Below, piece after piece: positions 9,798 through 18,563 of a DNA stretch of 64,000 nt. Source of the DNA: Cryobacterium breve. GTDB taxonomy: Bacteria; Actinomycetota; Actinomycetes; Actinomycetales; Microbacteriaceae. The first letter of the stretch is position 1; every line of letters starts with the position of its first letter. Below the pieces are notes generated by a model. It ran no database searches. It saw nothing but the letters and a program-made list of their open reading frames with translations, and was not told where the DNA came from. The position numbers were made by a program, and so were the translations under genes. The stretch is from contig NZ_CP075584.1 of NCBI RefSeq assembly GCF_027594785.1, positions 2,728,001 through 2,792,000 of the forward strand, in the 5' to 3' direction.

Positions 9798-11165
9798 CTA
9801 CCGGAACGCCGCGTCGAGTTCCGCGTCGCGTGCCGAGACCGGCTCTCGCAGCGCGAGGAGGATCGCCGAGTCCAGCCGCCCGGCACCCGAGTCGATCCGG
9901 GTCACGAACCCGAGCCGAGCGGCCTCGCTCGCACGCTGCTTCGCCGACGACACCGGTCGCACCTCGCCGGCGAGGCTGATCTCACCGAATGCGACGACGT
10001 CGTGCCCGATCGGCTTGTTCCGCGCCGCCGAGGCGATCGCGAGCGCGATGGCGAGATCGGCGCCCGGTTCGGTCAGACGGATGCCGCCTACGGTCGACAC
10101 GTAGACATCCGACGCCCCGAGGCCCTTCACTTCAGCCCTCTGCTCGAGCACGGCGATGATCATGGCGACGCGCGACGAGTCCACCCCGTTGGTCACCCGG
10201 CGCGGGTTCGGCGCCGAGCTCGGCATGACGAGAGCCTGCACCTCGACCGGCATCGCCCGCCGCCCCTCGAGGGCGACCGTGACGCAGGTGCCGGGCACCA
10301 GGACGCCGCCGCGGGTGAGGAACAGGCCGCTCGGGTCGGGCACCTCGGAGATGCCCTCCCCGGTCATCTCGAAGCAGCCGACCTCGTCGGTCGGCCCGAA
10401 GCGGTTCTTGAGTGCGCGCACGAAGCGGAGCGCTGTCTGCCGGTCGCCCTCGAACTGGCAGACGACGTCGACGAGGTGCTCGAGCAGGCGGGGGCCGGCG
10501 ATCGAGCCGTCCTTGGTGACGTGCCCGACGAGGAGGATGGGCAGGTTGCGGTCCTTGGCGACCCGGATGAGGGTGGATGCGACCTCGCGCACCTGGCTCG
10601 GTTGACCGGGAAGCCCGTCGGAGAGCCCGCTCGCTACGGTCTGCACGGAGTCGATGATGACGAGGCTCGGCTGCACCGCGTCGATCTGGCCGAGGATGGT
10701 CGCGAGGTCGGTCTCGGCGGCGATGAACAGCTCGGGCTGCAGAGCCCCGGTGCGCTCGGCGCGCAGGCGCACCTGGCTCACCGATTCCTCGGCACTCACG
10801 TAGAGCACCCGGGATTTGGCTGCCGCCGCTTTCGAGGCCACCTCGAGCAGCAGCGTGGACTTACCCACGCCGGGCTCGCCGCTCAGCAGGATGACCGAAC
10901 CGGGCACGATGCCGCCGCCGAGCACCCGGTCGAACTCGCCGATGCCGGTCGGCCAATGCGAAACCGCGGTGGTGTCCACGTGGGTGATCGGACGCGCAAT
11001 GCCGGACCCGATCACGGCGACGGGCTTGACGGCGCGGGAGAGGCTCGCCTTTTCCGTCATGTCGACCACGGTGCCCCACTGCTGGCACTCGCCGCAGCGC
11101 CCGGCCCACTTCAGGGTGGTCCAGCCACACTCGGTACAGCGGAAGGAGGAAACGGGTCTGGCCAT
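9798..11165 (-). CDS. radA: DNA repair protein RadA
   Basis: 455 residues. An N-terminal zinc finger (FRCTECGWTTLKWAGRCGEC) precedes a RecA-type ATPase with Walker A SGEPGVGKST and the RadA-specific KNRFG motif, then a Lon-like C-terminal domain (LTEPGADLAIALAIASA, FGEISLAGEVRPV). RadA is a branch-migration helicase that processes recombination intermediates. ATG 11165 is chosen over upstream codons because a TAGGCT -10 lies seven bases before it, which makes upstream codons untranscribed. The gene is convergent with the diguanylate cyclase. Confidence 0.95.
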   Translation of the reverse strand: MARPVSSFRCTECGWTTLKWAGRCGECQQWGTVVDMTEKASLSRAVKPVAVIGSGIARPITHVDTTAVSHWPTGIGEFDRVLGGGIVPGSVILLSGEPGVGKSTLLLEVASKAAAAKSRVLYVSAEESVSQVRLRAERTGALQPELFIAAETDLATILGQIDAVQPSLVIIDSVQTVASGLSDGLPGQPSQVREVASTLIRVAKDRNLPILLVGHVTKDGSIAGPRLLEHLVDVVCQFEGDRQTALRFVRALKNRFGPTDEVGCFEMTGEGISEVPDPSGLFLTRGGVLVPGTCVTVALEGRRAMPVEVQALVMPSSAPNPRRVTNGVDSSRVAMIIAVLEQRAEVKGLGASDVYVSTVGGIRLTEPGADLAIALAIASAARNKPIGHDVVAFGEISLAGEVRPVSSAKQRASEAARLGFVTRIDSGAGRLDSAILLALREPVSARDAELDAAFR

Positions 11166-11172
11166 GCCTGCG

Positions 11173-11178
11173 AGCCTA
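11173..11178 (-). promoter_or_regulatory. -10 element of leaderless radA
   Basis: Read on the minus strand, TAGGCT ends seven bases before the radA ATG, so the message should start at or near the start codon. Confidence 0.6.
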
Positions 11179-11284
11179 GCTTCGGCCACCGACACCCGGG
11201 CAATCGGCCGCGTGCCGACGCCGGTCGGAGCCCACGCTCAGGTCCTGACCGCAGTCCGCACGCCCACCCGACGGCCGGGCGAAC

Positions 11285-12085
11285 CTACCCCTCGCGCAGG
11301 TCGGCGAACTCCTCGGCGTCCTCCGGAACGAGCAGTGCGATATCCTCGCTCAACGCCGGGAGGAACGCCTCGGCCCAGACCCGATAGCCGCGGTCGTTCG
11401 GGTGGAACAGGTCGTTGGCCACGTGGGTGGCAACGCTGCGCAGCCCCGGCCGCTTCGTCGTCGCGTGCAGCGGCACAACGGTGAGCCCGTACTCGGCGGC
11501 GACCGCCCGCAGGATCCGGTTCCCGACGGCCACGATCCGTTCATTGTGCGGTAAGTGGAAGCACGGCAGGTCGGCCACGAGAGCGTGCGGCGGCAACGCG
11601 GCGAAGATCGTACGGATCCCGGATTCGAACACCGCGGCATCCCACACCGCCACGTTGTTCGCACCGATCGCGACCGTGACGATGTCGGGGGAGAGCTCCG
11701 CGAGGAGCGGCAGCTGGTCGCGCACGGCGAGCTCGACGGTCGCTCCCGAGACACTCAGGTTGACGACCCGCACCGAACGACCGGTGGCCAGGCGGATGTG
11801 ATCGGCCAGCAACCCGACATAGCTGTGCCGCGGTTCGCTGGCCCCGATCCCCTGCGCGGCGCTGTCGCCGATCGCCACGTAGAGCAGCTCGCCCGGCTCC
11901 CGGCCGTGCTCCCGCCACCACTGCGCGTGCGCGGGGAGGGTCTCGTTGAGCACCCGGGCGTTGCCCTGGCGCCATTCCCGGAAGCCGCGGGCTCGAACGA
12001 CCGCGGCTGCGGTCATTCCGGTGGCGGTGGTGACGGCGCCGAGGGTGACCAGGAGCGCGCGAAGGTTCGGTTTGACGTAAGACAC
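11285..12085 (-). CDS. SGNH/GDSL-family hydrolase
   Basis: 266 residues. One N-terminal hydrophobic stretch (LLVTLGAVTTATGMTAAAVV, about 11-30) could be a signal or an anchor. Block I is IGDSAAQG with the nucleophile serine, GANN is block III, and DLFHPNDRGY holds the Asp/His pair of block V. These are the SGNH esterase catalytic residues; the substrate is unknown. The GTG start lies five bases after a TACGCT -10 box (12091-12096 on the minus strand), so the message is probably leaderless. Confidence 0.85.
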   Translation of the reverse strand: MSYVKPNLRALLVTLGAVTTATGMTAAAVVRARGFREWRQGNARVLNETLPAHAQWWREHGREPGELLYVAIGDSAAQGIGASEPRHSYVGLLADHIRLATGRSVRVVNLSVSGATVELAVRDQLPLLAELSPDIVTVAIGANNVAVWDAAVFESGIRTIFAALPPHALVADLPCFHLPHNERIVAVGNRILRAVAAEYGLTVVPLHATTKRPGLRSVATHVANDLFHPNDRGYRVWAEAFLPALSEDIALLVPEDAEEFADLREG

Positions 12086-12090
12086 GGGGG

Positions 12091-12096
12091 AGCGTA
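12091..12096 (-). promoter_or_regulatory. -10 element of the leaderless SGNH hydrolase gene
   Basis: TACGCT on the minus strand ends five bases before the GTG start codon. Confidence 0.5.
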
Positions 12097-12232
12097 CCGC
12101 CGGTTTCTGGGTGCCGGCTTTCCGCTTCCTGTGTTCGCGTGTCGCGGTTTTGAGCCAAGCGGATGCCGCCCGCGAGCCTCGAATATTCGCCTGATTCGCG
12201 CAGACCCCTCTTTCTCACGTACAATCTCCCTC

Positions 12233-12322
12233 GGTACCGTGTCCGAGCGGCCGAAGGTGCAACTCTCGAAAAGTTGTGTGGGGGAGACTCCACCGTGGGT
12301 TCAAATCCCACCGGTACCGCCA
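12233..12322 (+). tRNA. tRNA-Ser(CGA)
   Basis: The acceptor arms GGTACCG and CGGTACC pair fully, followed by discriminator G and an encoded CCA (12320-12322). The anticodon stem CAACT/AGTTG holds the loop CTCGAAA with anticodon CGA. A long variable arm (GTGGGGGAGACTCCAC) and the T-arm GTGGGTTCAAATCCCAC confirm a class II serine tRNA. Confidence 0.97.
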
Positions 12323-12327
12323 CAGTC

Positions 12328-12371
12328 AAACCCCCTGAATCCCTTGAAAAACTGGGAAGCAGGGGGTTTTT
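12328..12371 (+). terminator. Terminator of the tRNA-Ser gene
   Basis: AAACCCCCT at 12328-12336 pairs with AGGGGGTTT at 12361-12369 and continues into a short T-run. It begins six bases after the tRNA. Confidence 0.85.
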
Positions 12372-12443
12372 CACTGCCCAAGAACTTCGTCGAACCGAGC
12401 CGGGCTCTTGACGGATCCTCGGTACGCTCCATACGCTTCGGTC

Positions 12444-12818
12444 ATGAATCGTGTACCGATGTTCGCGGCATCGGGAATCATGTTGTTCGCGCTTGTCGGG
12501 TGCTCTGGGAATGCCACGACTCCAACGGCCATCAATCAGACTTCGACTGCGAGCAACCACTTGTCTGCTCGCGACGCTTGGCTCGCCTGTATGGGGGCAA
12601 CCCAATCGCAGGCTCTGTCCGGGGGCATCACGCACGATCCGGTGTTTCCGCCGTTCGCGGAGGATGTGGTGAAGCAGGGAAACGATGGGACCTTTGAAGT
12701 GACAATCGTCATCCCTGATTCGACGAGTCCTCACGGCGTTTCTTCCACCTGCGAAGTGAGCGGGACTCTAGACAGACCTGTTATGCTGTGGCAATCCTTT
12801 GTTCTCCGCAAGGAGTGA
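12444..12818 (+). CDS. Small lipoprotein, function unknown
   Basis: 124 residues. The signal sequence FAASGIMLFALVGC carries a lipobox (LVGC, Cys about 20), so the mature protein should be lipidated and held at the outer face of the membrane. The mature part is Thr/Ser-rich at first, then has two further cysteines (AWLACMGAT, STCEVSG) likely to form a disulfide. I recognise no family. ATG 12444 starts the signal peptide; the frame opens earlier but without a sensible signal. Confidence 0.6.
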   Translation: MNRVPMFAASGIMLFALVGCSGNATTPTAINQTSTASNHLSARDAWLACMGATQSQALSGGITHDPVFPPFAEDVVKQGNDGTFEVTIVIPDSTSPHGVSSTCEVSGTLDRPVMLWQSFVLRKE

Positions 12819-12934
12819 TTTCACGCAGCAGTTGGCGCCGCCCCCCGTCGTTGATGCCGTACGTCGTATTCGGAAGATCCGTGCGGTCACCACCTCAACG
12901 TGCCGGTCGCATTGTTCGCGAAACATCTCCGAAC

Positions 12935-13367
12935 TCATGCGGCCCTCGGAACAAGTACGAACACGCTCGCAGTGATCAGCTGGGCGGCGACCAACGCCGC
13001 GGTCAGGGTCAGGCGAGGCCAGAGCGTCCTACTCCAGTTCGCGACCAAAATGGGAACTGATCCAATGAGTGCTGTCGCAACGTAGTTGTGCAGCGAAGAT
13101 GAGTCGAATGAAGCGATCTCAGATTTGCTGAGTCGGTAATAGCCGCCGTAGTTCCAGAGCCCGTCTTCGAACCACCACCACGCTGCACAGACCAGGATGC
13201 CGAGCGGGAGCGCCCAGAGGAGCCTGCCGGGGGTTCGGATCGGACCGGTACAGGCTTTGCAGCTTCACGTAGTGCCTTCCGGCGGTCCCGGAGCCTGATG
13301 AGGTCAACGGATCGCTCTTGAATGAAAGCCCAGATCCAGAGGGCATGTTGGCTCGGATCTGTCTCAC
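12935..13367 (-). CDS. Orphan small membrane protein, function unknown
   Basis: Visible only once the GAGCCTG at 13220-13226 is read as GAGCTG. Then a polar N-terminus (about 45 residues, starting GTG 13367 or ATG a few codons in) joins three hydrophobic stretches: LLWALPLGILVCAAWWW, HNYVATALIGSVPILVA and LTAALVAAQLITASVFVLV. Total about 143 residues ending RAA. A Trp/Tyr-rich loop (FEDGLWNYGGYYRLS) lies between the first two segments. I recognise no family. Codon use is less GC-biased than that of the neighbours, which may mean acquired or weakly expressed DNA. Confidence 0.5.
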
Positions 13368-13448
13368 ATTATGGAGTCCGGGGTCACTTCACACAGCCCC
13401 CTTCCAGGGCTCGACCAGAGCGCACGGAGGCTTTCGGCAGGGCTTTCG

Positions 13449-15053
13449 TCAACGAGCGTCGCTCTGACCCTTTTTGAGGTCGGATGCGGCCGGTCCCTGG
13501 GACGCGTTGCTCGGGCCCACCGAGGGCCCTGCCTGCAGCTGCGGCATTGCCGGGCGGACGTTTTGACGCAGCCACTCGTTGAAGAAGGTGGTGAGCGATT
13601 GGCCTGAGGTCTTCTCCATCACGGCTTGGAAGTCTGCCGTGGTCGCCGTAGAGCCCTTGTACCGGTTCAACCACAAGCGGGCGCCCGCGAAGAACGCCTT
13701 GTCACCGACCTTCTCGCGCAGCGCCTGGAGTGCGGCCGCTCCCCGCAGGTAGACCGGAGCCGAGAAGAGTTCGTCGCGACCGGGGTCCGCGATGTTGAGC
13801 GTCCAGCCGTTGTTCGCGTCCAGGTATGACACCGCATCGGCAAACTGCGCCGGAATCGTTGCGGTGCCTTGATGCTCAGCCCACAGCCATTCGATGTAGG
13901 TGGCCCAGCCTTCGTTCAGCCAGATGTCCTTCCAGTCCGAGGGCGTCACCGAATCGCCGAACCATTGGTGCCCGAGTTCATGGACCACTGTCGCTTCGTC
14001 CGCAACCTGCGAGTAGACGGGCCGGGTTTGAGTCTCCAGGGCATAGTCGACTGAATCGTCGTCGACAATCGCGCCGAACGCCTCAAATGGGTAGCGCCCG
14101 AACTGGCCCTCGAGGAAGGCAATCATCTGGGCCTGAAGCGCGAGTGCCGCCTTCGTCTCCGCAAGACCCGCGCCCGTCACGCCCGAGTCGATGGCATTGA
14201 CGATCGGGAGTCCGTGTGGACCCTTATCGTTGGTCAGGGTGAAGTCGCCGACTGTCGCCGTCGCCAGGTAGCTGGACATCGGGTCCGTGGCCTCCCACGA
14301 CCAGGTGGTCCACCCGGCTTTGGTCCGTGGCCGGCCGTCGGCCAGACCATTCGCAATGGCCGTCTTTCCAGCCGGCACCGTGATGTGGAACGAATACGTG
14401 GCCTTGTCTTGGGGGTCGTCGTTCACGGGGTACCAGGTCGAGGCGCCATCGGGCTCGTTCACCACCATCGCGCCATCCGCAGTCGTGACCCACCCATAGA
14501 GGGCGCCCGTTGTGTCCAGCGGACGCCCGGTGCTTCCCCCGTATTCGATGGTGATCGTTGTCAACTGTCCCTCCCGGAGCTTCGGCAGCAGACCGACGGT
14601 GAGCTCCCAGTATCGGTTCGCGTCGTCCTGGGTCTGTGACCATTCGGCGCTCCCCTTGTCCGCCGATTTCCCGTGCGTCTCCGCCTTCCCGTCTACCCGC
14701 ACCGACGTGACGTCGAGACCGCGCAAATCGAAGTTGAGCGACTGCAGGTTCTGCTTCGCGCGGAGCGTGATGGTCGCGACGCCGTTGAGTTTTCCCACGA
14801 GTGCCGTGGGGTCCGTCGGCGGCGCGTATCGAAGGGCGAGGTCGTAGTGCAGCACGTCGTAACCGCCGTTGCCGTCGTAAGGAAAATACGGGTCGCCGCT
14901 CCCGGGAGCCCCTGCCGTGTATGCGGCACCGTTTGCGCTTGCTGTGTTCGCGTGCGTGCCGAGGGCCGCGGCGCTTCCCGTCCCGATGGAAGTGAGTGCC
15001 AGCACGGATAATCCCGCGATGGCGGCGGTGTGGAGCCTTGTGAATGACGGCAA
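13449..15053 (-). CDS. Secreted M1-family metallopeptidase
   Basis: About 534 residues. TTG 15053 is preferred as start: GAAGGAG stands seven bases before it and it begins a clean signal peptide (residues 1-30, ending SAAA), whereas the longer frame adds an arginine-rich stretch without a ribosome site. The beta-sandwich N-domain precedes a zinc site HELGHQ at about 358-363 with the third ligand in NEGWATY 18 residues later, the M1 spacing. The usual substrate-binding GAMEN is replaced by a region reading YALETQTRP. It should be an exported aminopeptidase that scavenges peptides. The tail after residue 510 is Gly/Ser/Pro-rich. Confidence 0.85.
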   Translation of the reverse strand: MPSFTRLHTAAIAGLSVLALTSIGTGSAAALGTHANTASANGAAYTAGAPGSGDPYFPYDGNGGYDVLHYDLALRYAPPTDPTALVGKLNGVATITLRAKQNLQSLNFDLRGLDVTSVRVDGKAETHGKSADKGSAEWSQTQDDANRYWELTVGLLPKLREGQLTTITIEYGGSTGRPLDTTGALYGWVTTADGAMVVNEPDGASTWYPVNDDPQDKATYSFHITVPAGKTAIANGLADGRPRTKAGWTTWSWEATDPMSSYLATATVGDFTLTNDKGPHGLPIVNAIDSGVTGAGLAETKAALALQAQMIAFLEGQFGRYPFEAFGAIVDDDSVDYALETQTRPVYSQVADEATVVHELGHQWFGDSVTPSDWKDIWLNEGWATYIEWLWAEHQGTATIPAQFADAVSYLDANNGWTLNIADPGRDELFSAPVYLRGAAALQALREKVGDKAFFAGARLWLNRYKGSTATTADFQAVMEKTSGQSLTTFFNEWLRQNVRPAMPQLQAGPSVGPSNASQGPAASDLKKGQSDAR

Positions 15054-15186
15054 GGAACATCTCCTTCGTTGGGCGAACCAGTGGCGCGTTCGTGTCAACC
15101 TACTTCGGTCGCGTAAAAGCGGCTAGCTCGAGTCACGGGAATGGCCGGTCAGTCTCGCCGTCCATAGTCAGGTGCGCTCTGCGCGA

Positions 15187-16474
15187 TCAGGCGCGAGCCC
15201 TCATCCGGCGTCGGACGACGCCGAGGATGATGGTGGGCAGCATTCCGACGCCGACCGCAAGCAAGAGGCCGAGAGCCAGGAGCAGCGACGTACGGGCTTG
15301 CGCGATCAGCGGTGCCCTCTCCTGTCGGACCTGATCGAGGGGGTACTCGATCATCTTGGACACGGACTGAACAACCGACGAACTGCTGCTCCGCGACAGT
15401 AGTTCGAAGGCGGCGTCGAAGCCCTGCGGGCTTCCTGGTGAACCGAGTTCGCCGGCAACCACCGTGCTCGTCGCGCCATCGAGAATCGAGGTCTTCACAA
15501 CGAGGCCGTGCCTGGTCGTGACGAACCCTTTTGCCGACAGGGCGGAGGTGGTGGCGCCTTGTGAGTATCCATAGACCTCGAAGAGTGCAGCGGCATCGAT
15601 CTCATCGACGCCATCTTTCAGCTCGACGGCAACCCTCGGTCGCCCCCAGGGGAATGCTGTATTCAAGAAAAAGGCAGCGTCTTCGAACCTGGAAGTCTTT
15701 GATGGGCATCGCAGTCGGGCCATCCAGTTTCCAGCCTGGGTAGCCGATGGAGTCGCCGACCCGGTTGGCTTCCGTGTCACCGGCCATGTCGGCGATGACT
15801 TTGAGTGAGCCGGGGATGCTGGAGGTCACGCCACCGGTAGTGGTTACGCGGCCGTCCTGGACGTAGCGCTGTCCAGTGACCCAGGAAACCTGGGGGTTCG
15901 AGGTTCTGAGCGCGGCGATTCGGGACCAATGGGACGTCGCGCGCAGCCCATCGAGGACTCCGGAGGCTGCGAGCAGCCGGGAGCCCGCACAAATGCCGAG
16001 GATGCGAGCGCCCGCGTTGTACTGGGTGGCGATGAATTCGCGCGCCGGGGCCTCCTCGGCCCCCGCAGGACTATTCACGGCCGGCACCACGACCAGGTCA
16101 GGCGTGGGTGCGGTGCCTTCCGCCACCTCGGCAAACGTGTGGGCCGGCACGACCGACAGGCCACCGTCGACGACCGCCGGCGCGGCAGAGGCGGCAATCG
16201 TGTAGACGAAGAAATCGGGTGAACTGGCCAGAACGTCATATGGTGCGAATACGTCGGCAGTGTCGGATCCGGACTGGCCGAGAACGACCGCAACGACAAA
16301 CTGCCCGTGGAGTGGCTCTGTACCCGGCCCAGGGGGTGGCGCCCCGAGGCTTGCCGCGGAGGCCGTCTCAGCGCTCGATTGGGACAACCCGGTGACCGCG
16401 ATGGCGGCGAAGGCGGTGATGGTGAGGGTCGTGGCGAGTGTGATGCTGCCGATTCGGCGGGCGATTTTTGACAT
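15187..16474 (-). CDS. Exported DJ-1/PfpI-domain protein with C-terminal membrane anchor
   Basis: About 428 residues after repair. ATG 16474 follows AGGAG and opens a signal peptide (ITLATTLTITAFAAIAVTG). The DJ-1/PfpI domain carries the nucleophile elbow GICAGSRLLAASGVLDG and GGVTSSI, closely like the amidase-like domain of the GlxA regulator encoded divergently next door. A second region ends in a membrane segment (SLLLALGLLLAVGVGMLPTII) and a basic tail, so the domain should face outside on a membrane anchor. The frame break is GAACCTGG near 15686-15693, one C too many (KDFQ then FEDAAFFLN). The substrate is unknown. Confidence 0.75.
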
Positions 16475-16659
16475 GACGATCTCCTGGTGAGGGGGCACGG
16501 GCGTGGTCAGCGGGTGAGGCGCGAAAGGAACTCGGAAAGGTAGGGGAGTCGCGGATTCGCCGCGCCGACGTCATGTTTCCGGGTATGACTTCACGGTAGG
16601 GTTCGGTTGTCGGCTCACCTAGGACACGCTGTTGACGATCTCGGCCACGGAGGAAGACA

Positions 16660-17620
16660 GTGAGCGAACCACGCATCGTGATCGTCGGGTTTCCGTCTGT
16701 GCAGATCCTCGACGTGACCGGGCCCCTTGAGGTGTTTTCCACCGCCTCGCGGTTCCTGCCGATCGCTCGGTACGCCACGGAACTGGTGAGTACCGATGGC
16801 GGGCCGGTGCTGTCGACGAGCGGCCTCGAGTTCGCGACGGAACCGATCGACGCGGTGGTCGGACCCATCGACACTCTCGTGGTCGCCGGAGGCCGCGACA
16901 TGGAGGAGGCCGCGGGTGATCCGAGGCTGGTCGACAGCATCCGGCGGCTGGCATTGGACTCGCGGCGGGTCGCATCCGTGTGCTCAGGCGCGTTTCTCCT
17001 CGCTGCCGCGGGCCTTCTGGACGGTCGCCGTGCGACCACCCACTGGGCCGAGTGCGAGGTGCTTGAGCGGGCCTACCCGGAGGTCACTGTCGACCCGAAT
17101 GCCATCTATGTGCAGGACGGCAACGTCTGGACCTCGGCCGGCGTCACGGCCGGAATCGACTTGGCCTTGGCGCTGGTTGCCGACGACCATGGCCGCAAGG
17201 CCGCTGCGACAGTAGCGCGGCGCCTTGTCGTATACCTCCGCCGCTCGGGCGGCCAGGCGCAGTTCTCAGCGCTGCTGGCCGCACAGTCCGCGACCGACGA
17301 ACCCATCCGCGACGTCTTGGCCTGGCTCCCTGACAACCTGACCGCCGATCTCTCCATCTCCGGTATGGCCGCTCGCGCCCACCTTTCGGAGCGCCAGTTC
17401 AGTCGTGTGTTCAAGTCCGAGGTGGGCATCACGCCCGCCGAGCATGTGGAGGCCGTGCGGATGGAGACAGCGTGCAGCCTTCTCGAGACGACGATGCTGA
17501 CCGTGGAAGAGATCGCGCGAGCATGCGGATTCGGCACCCCTGAAACCATGAATCGAGCGTTCCGGCGTCGCCTCGATACCACCCCCCACCAACCATCGAG
17601 AACACTTCGGGTCCGACTGA
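16660..17620 (+). CDS. GlxA-type transcriptional regulator (PfpI domain plus AraC HTH)
   Basis: About 319 residues. The N-terminal DJ-1/PfpI-like domain (VFVC-type elbow ASVCSGAFLLAAAGLLDGRR) is followed by an AraC/XylS double HTH (ISGMAARAHLSERQFSRVFKSEVGITP, TVEEIARACGFGTPETMNRAFRRRLDTTP). The family regulates genes next to it. A C-run of six at 17582-17587 shifts the last codons; with five Cs the protein ends TNHREHFGSD at TGA 17618-17620, the family's usual ending. It is divergent from the exported DJ-1/PfpI gene, its likely target. GTG 16660 is the start used. Confidence 0.85.
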
Positions 17621-17721
17621 CCGTGCCAGGTCCCCTATAGGGAGACCGCGCAGGTTGAGCACGGTCGACCTCCGAGAAAGTGATCGGCAAGTATTCCTGT
17701 CGTGGCAGCGGGGCCGCGGGC

Positions 17722-18426
17722 CTACTGGATGTGCAGAATGTAGGTTTTGAGATCGTTCATGGTCTGCGACATATGGCTGCCCATCGCCAGGCGCGCTAGT
17801 TCAGGATCACCGGATGCCAGGGCGCCCATCACCTGGACGTGTTCGTGGATCGCGTTGGCGCGGATTTGCTCGACACGCGATGTCTGGGCTCGTCGGGCCG
17901 TGAGGACGTTCGAGAGCGGTTCGAAAACGAGCGACACGAAGACATTGCCCGAGGCCTGGAGGATCAGGCCGTGGAAGGCGAGGTCGGCCTCGACAAAACG
18001 CCGGACGTCGTCGATAGCGTGGGCAGCGCTCATCTCCGCGACGTACCCGCGCAGACCGTCGAGTTCCTCGGCGGAGATGCGGGTCGCCGCCAATTCCGCG
18101 GCACCGGTTTCCAGCATCCGGCGCAACTCGATCAGCTGGACCGAGGCAGCGGCCTCGTTCTCGCCTTCGGAGGCCGCGCGCAGGACCGCCTCCATCGAGG
18201 TCCATCGCTTGAGCGGATTGACGTAGGTTCCCCGTCCGCGCTCGATGCGCACGACGCCTTGGGCTTCGAGCGTTTTGACGGCTTCACGCACGGTCATGCG
18301 GCTGACCTCGTGCTCCGCAGTCAGCTCGAGCTCGCCGGGGAGGGTCCCCTCGGGTGGGATGTCACCCGACACAATCCGGTTAAGAATGCTGTCGGCCACC
18401 ATGCTCACCAGCGACTGACGTGCCAT
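17722..18426 (-). CDS. FadR-type GntR regulator of the acid-sugar locus
   Basis: 234 residues. Winged helix at the N-terminus (LPGELELTAEHEVSRMTVREAVKTLEAQGVV) and an FCD ligand domain (residues about 95-220, with metal-ligand-type histidines in AFHGLIL and HEHVQVMGAL). Such regulators respond to sugar acids and release DNA. It is divergent from the dehydrogenase gene and faces a TGTCAGACA site in the shared intergenic space, so it likely represses both directions. Confidence 0.85.
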   Translation of the reverse strand: MARQSLVSMVADSILNRIVSGDIPPEGTLPGELELTAEHEVSRMTVREAVKTLEAQGVVRIERGRGTYVNPLKRWTSMEAVLRAASEGENEAAASVQLIELRRMLETGAAELAATRISAEELDGLRGYVAEMSAAHAIDDVRRFVEADLAFHGLILQASGNVFVSLVFEPLSNVLTARRAQTSRVEQIRANAIHEHVQVMGALASGDPELARLAMGSHMSQTMNDLKTYILHIQ

Positions 18427-18452
18427 ATTGCCCTCCTGACGGGTCCTTCCTC

Positions 18453-18482
18453 ATTGTCGACCTAAATATAAGATGTCAGACA
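18453..18482. promoter_or_regulatory. Likely FadR-type operator
   Basis: TGTCAGACA at 18474-18482 is a palindrome of the GT-N3-AC form bound by FadR-type GntR proteins. ATTGTC at 18453-18458 and GACAAT at 18479-18484 add a second, wider symmetry around an A/T-rich core that would serve as the promoter. Confidence 0.55.
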
Positions 18483-18563
18483 ATCAAGCATTGTGGAATC
18501 AGTATCGCAGACAAACGATCGCTCTGGGCAAGACCCAATCGTTCGAGACTCGGAGAAACCGAC

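Noticed and set aside
12233..13448. Integrative element at tRNA-Ser
   Set aside because: No integrase and no repeat of the tRNA 3' end was noticed nearby; only the base composition of two small genes hints at it.
15054..15098. ATG 15098 as start of the M1 peptidase
   Set aside because: It puts an Arg-rich stretch before the signal peptide and lacks a ribosome site, while TTG 15053 has GAAGGAG at seven bases.
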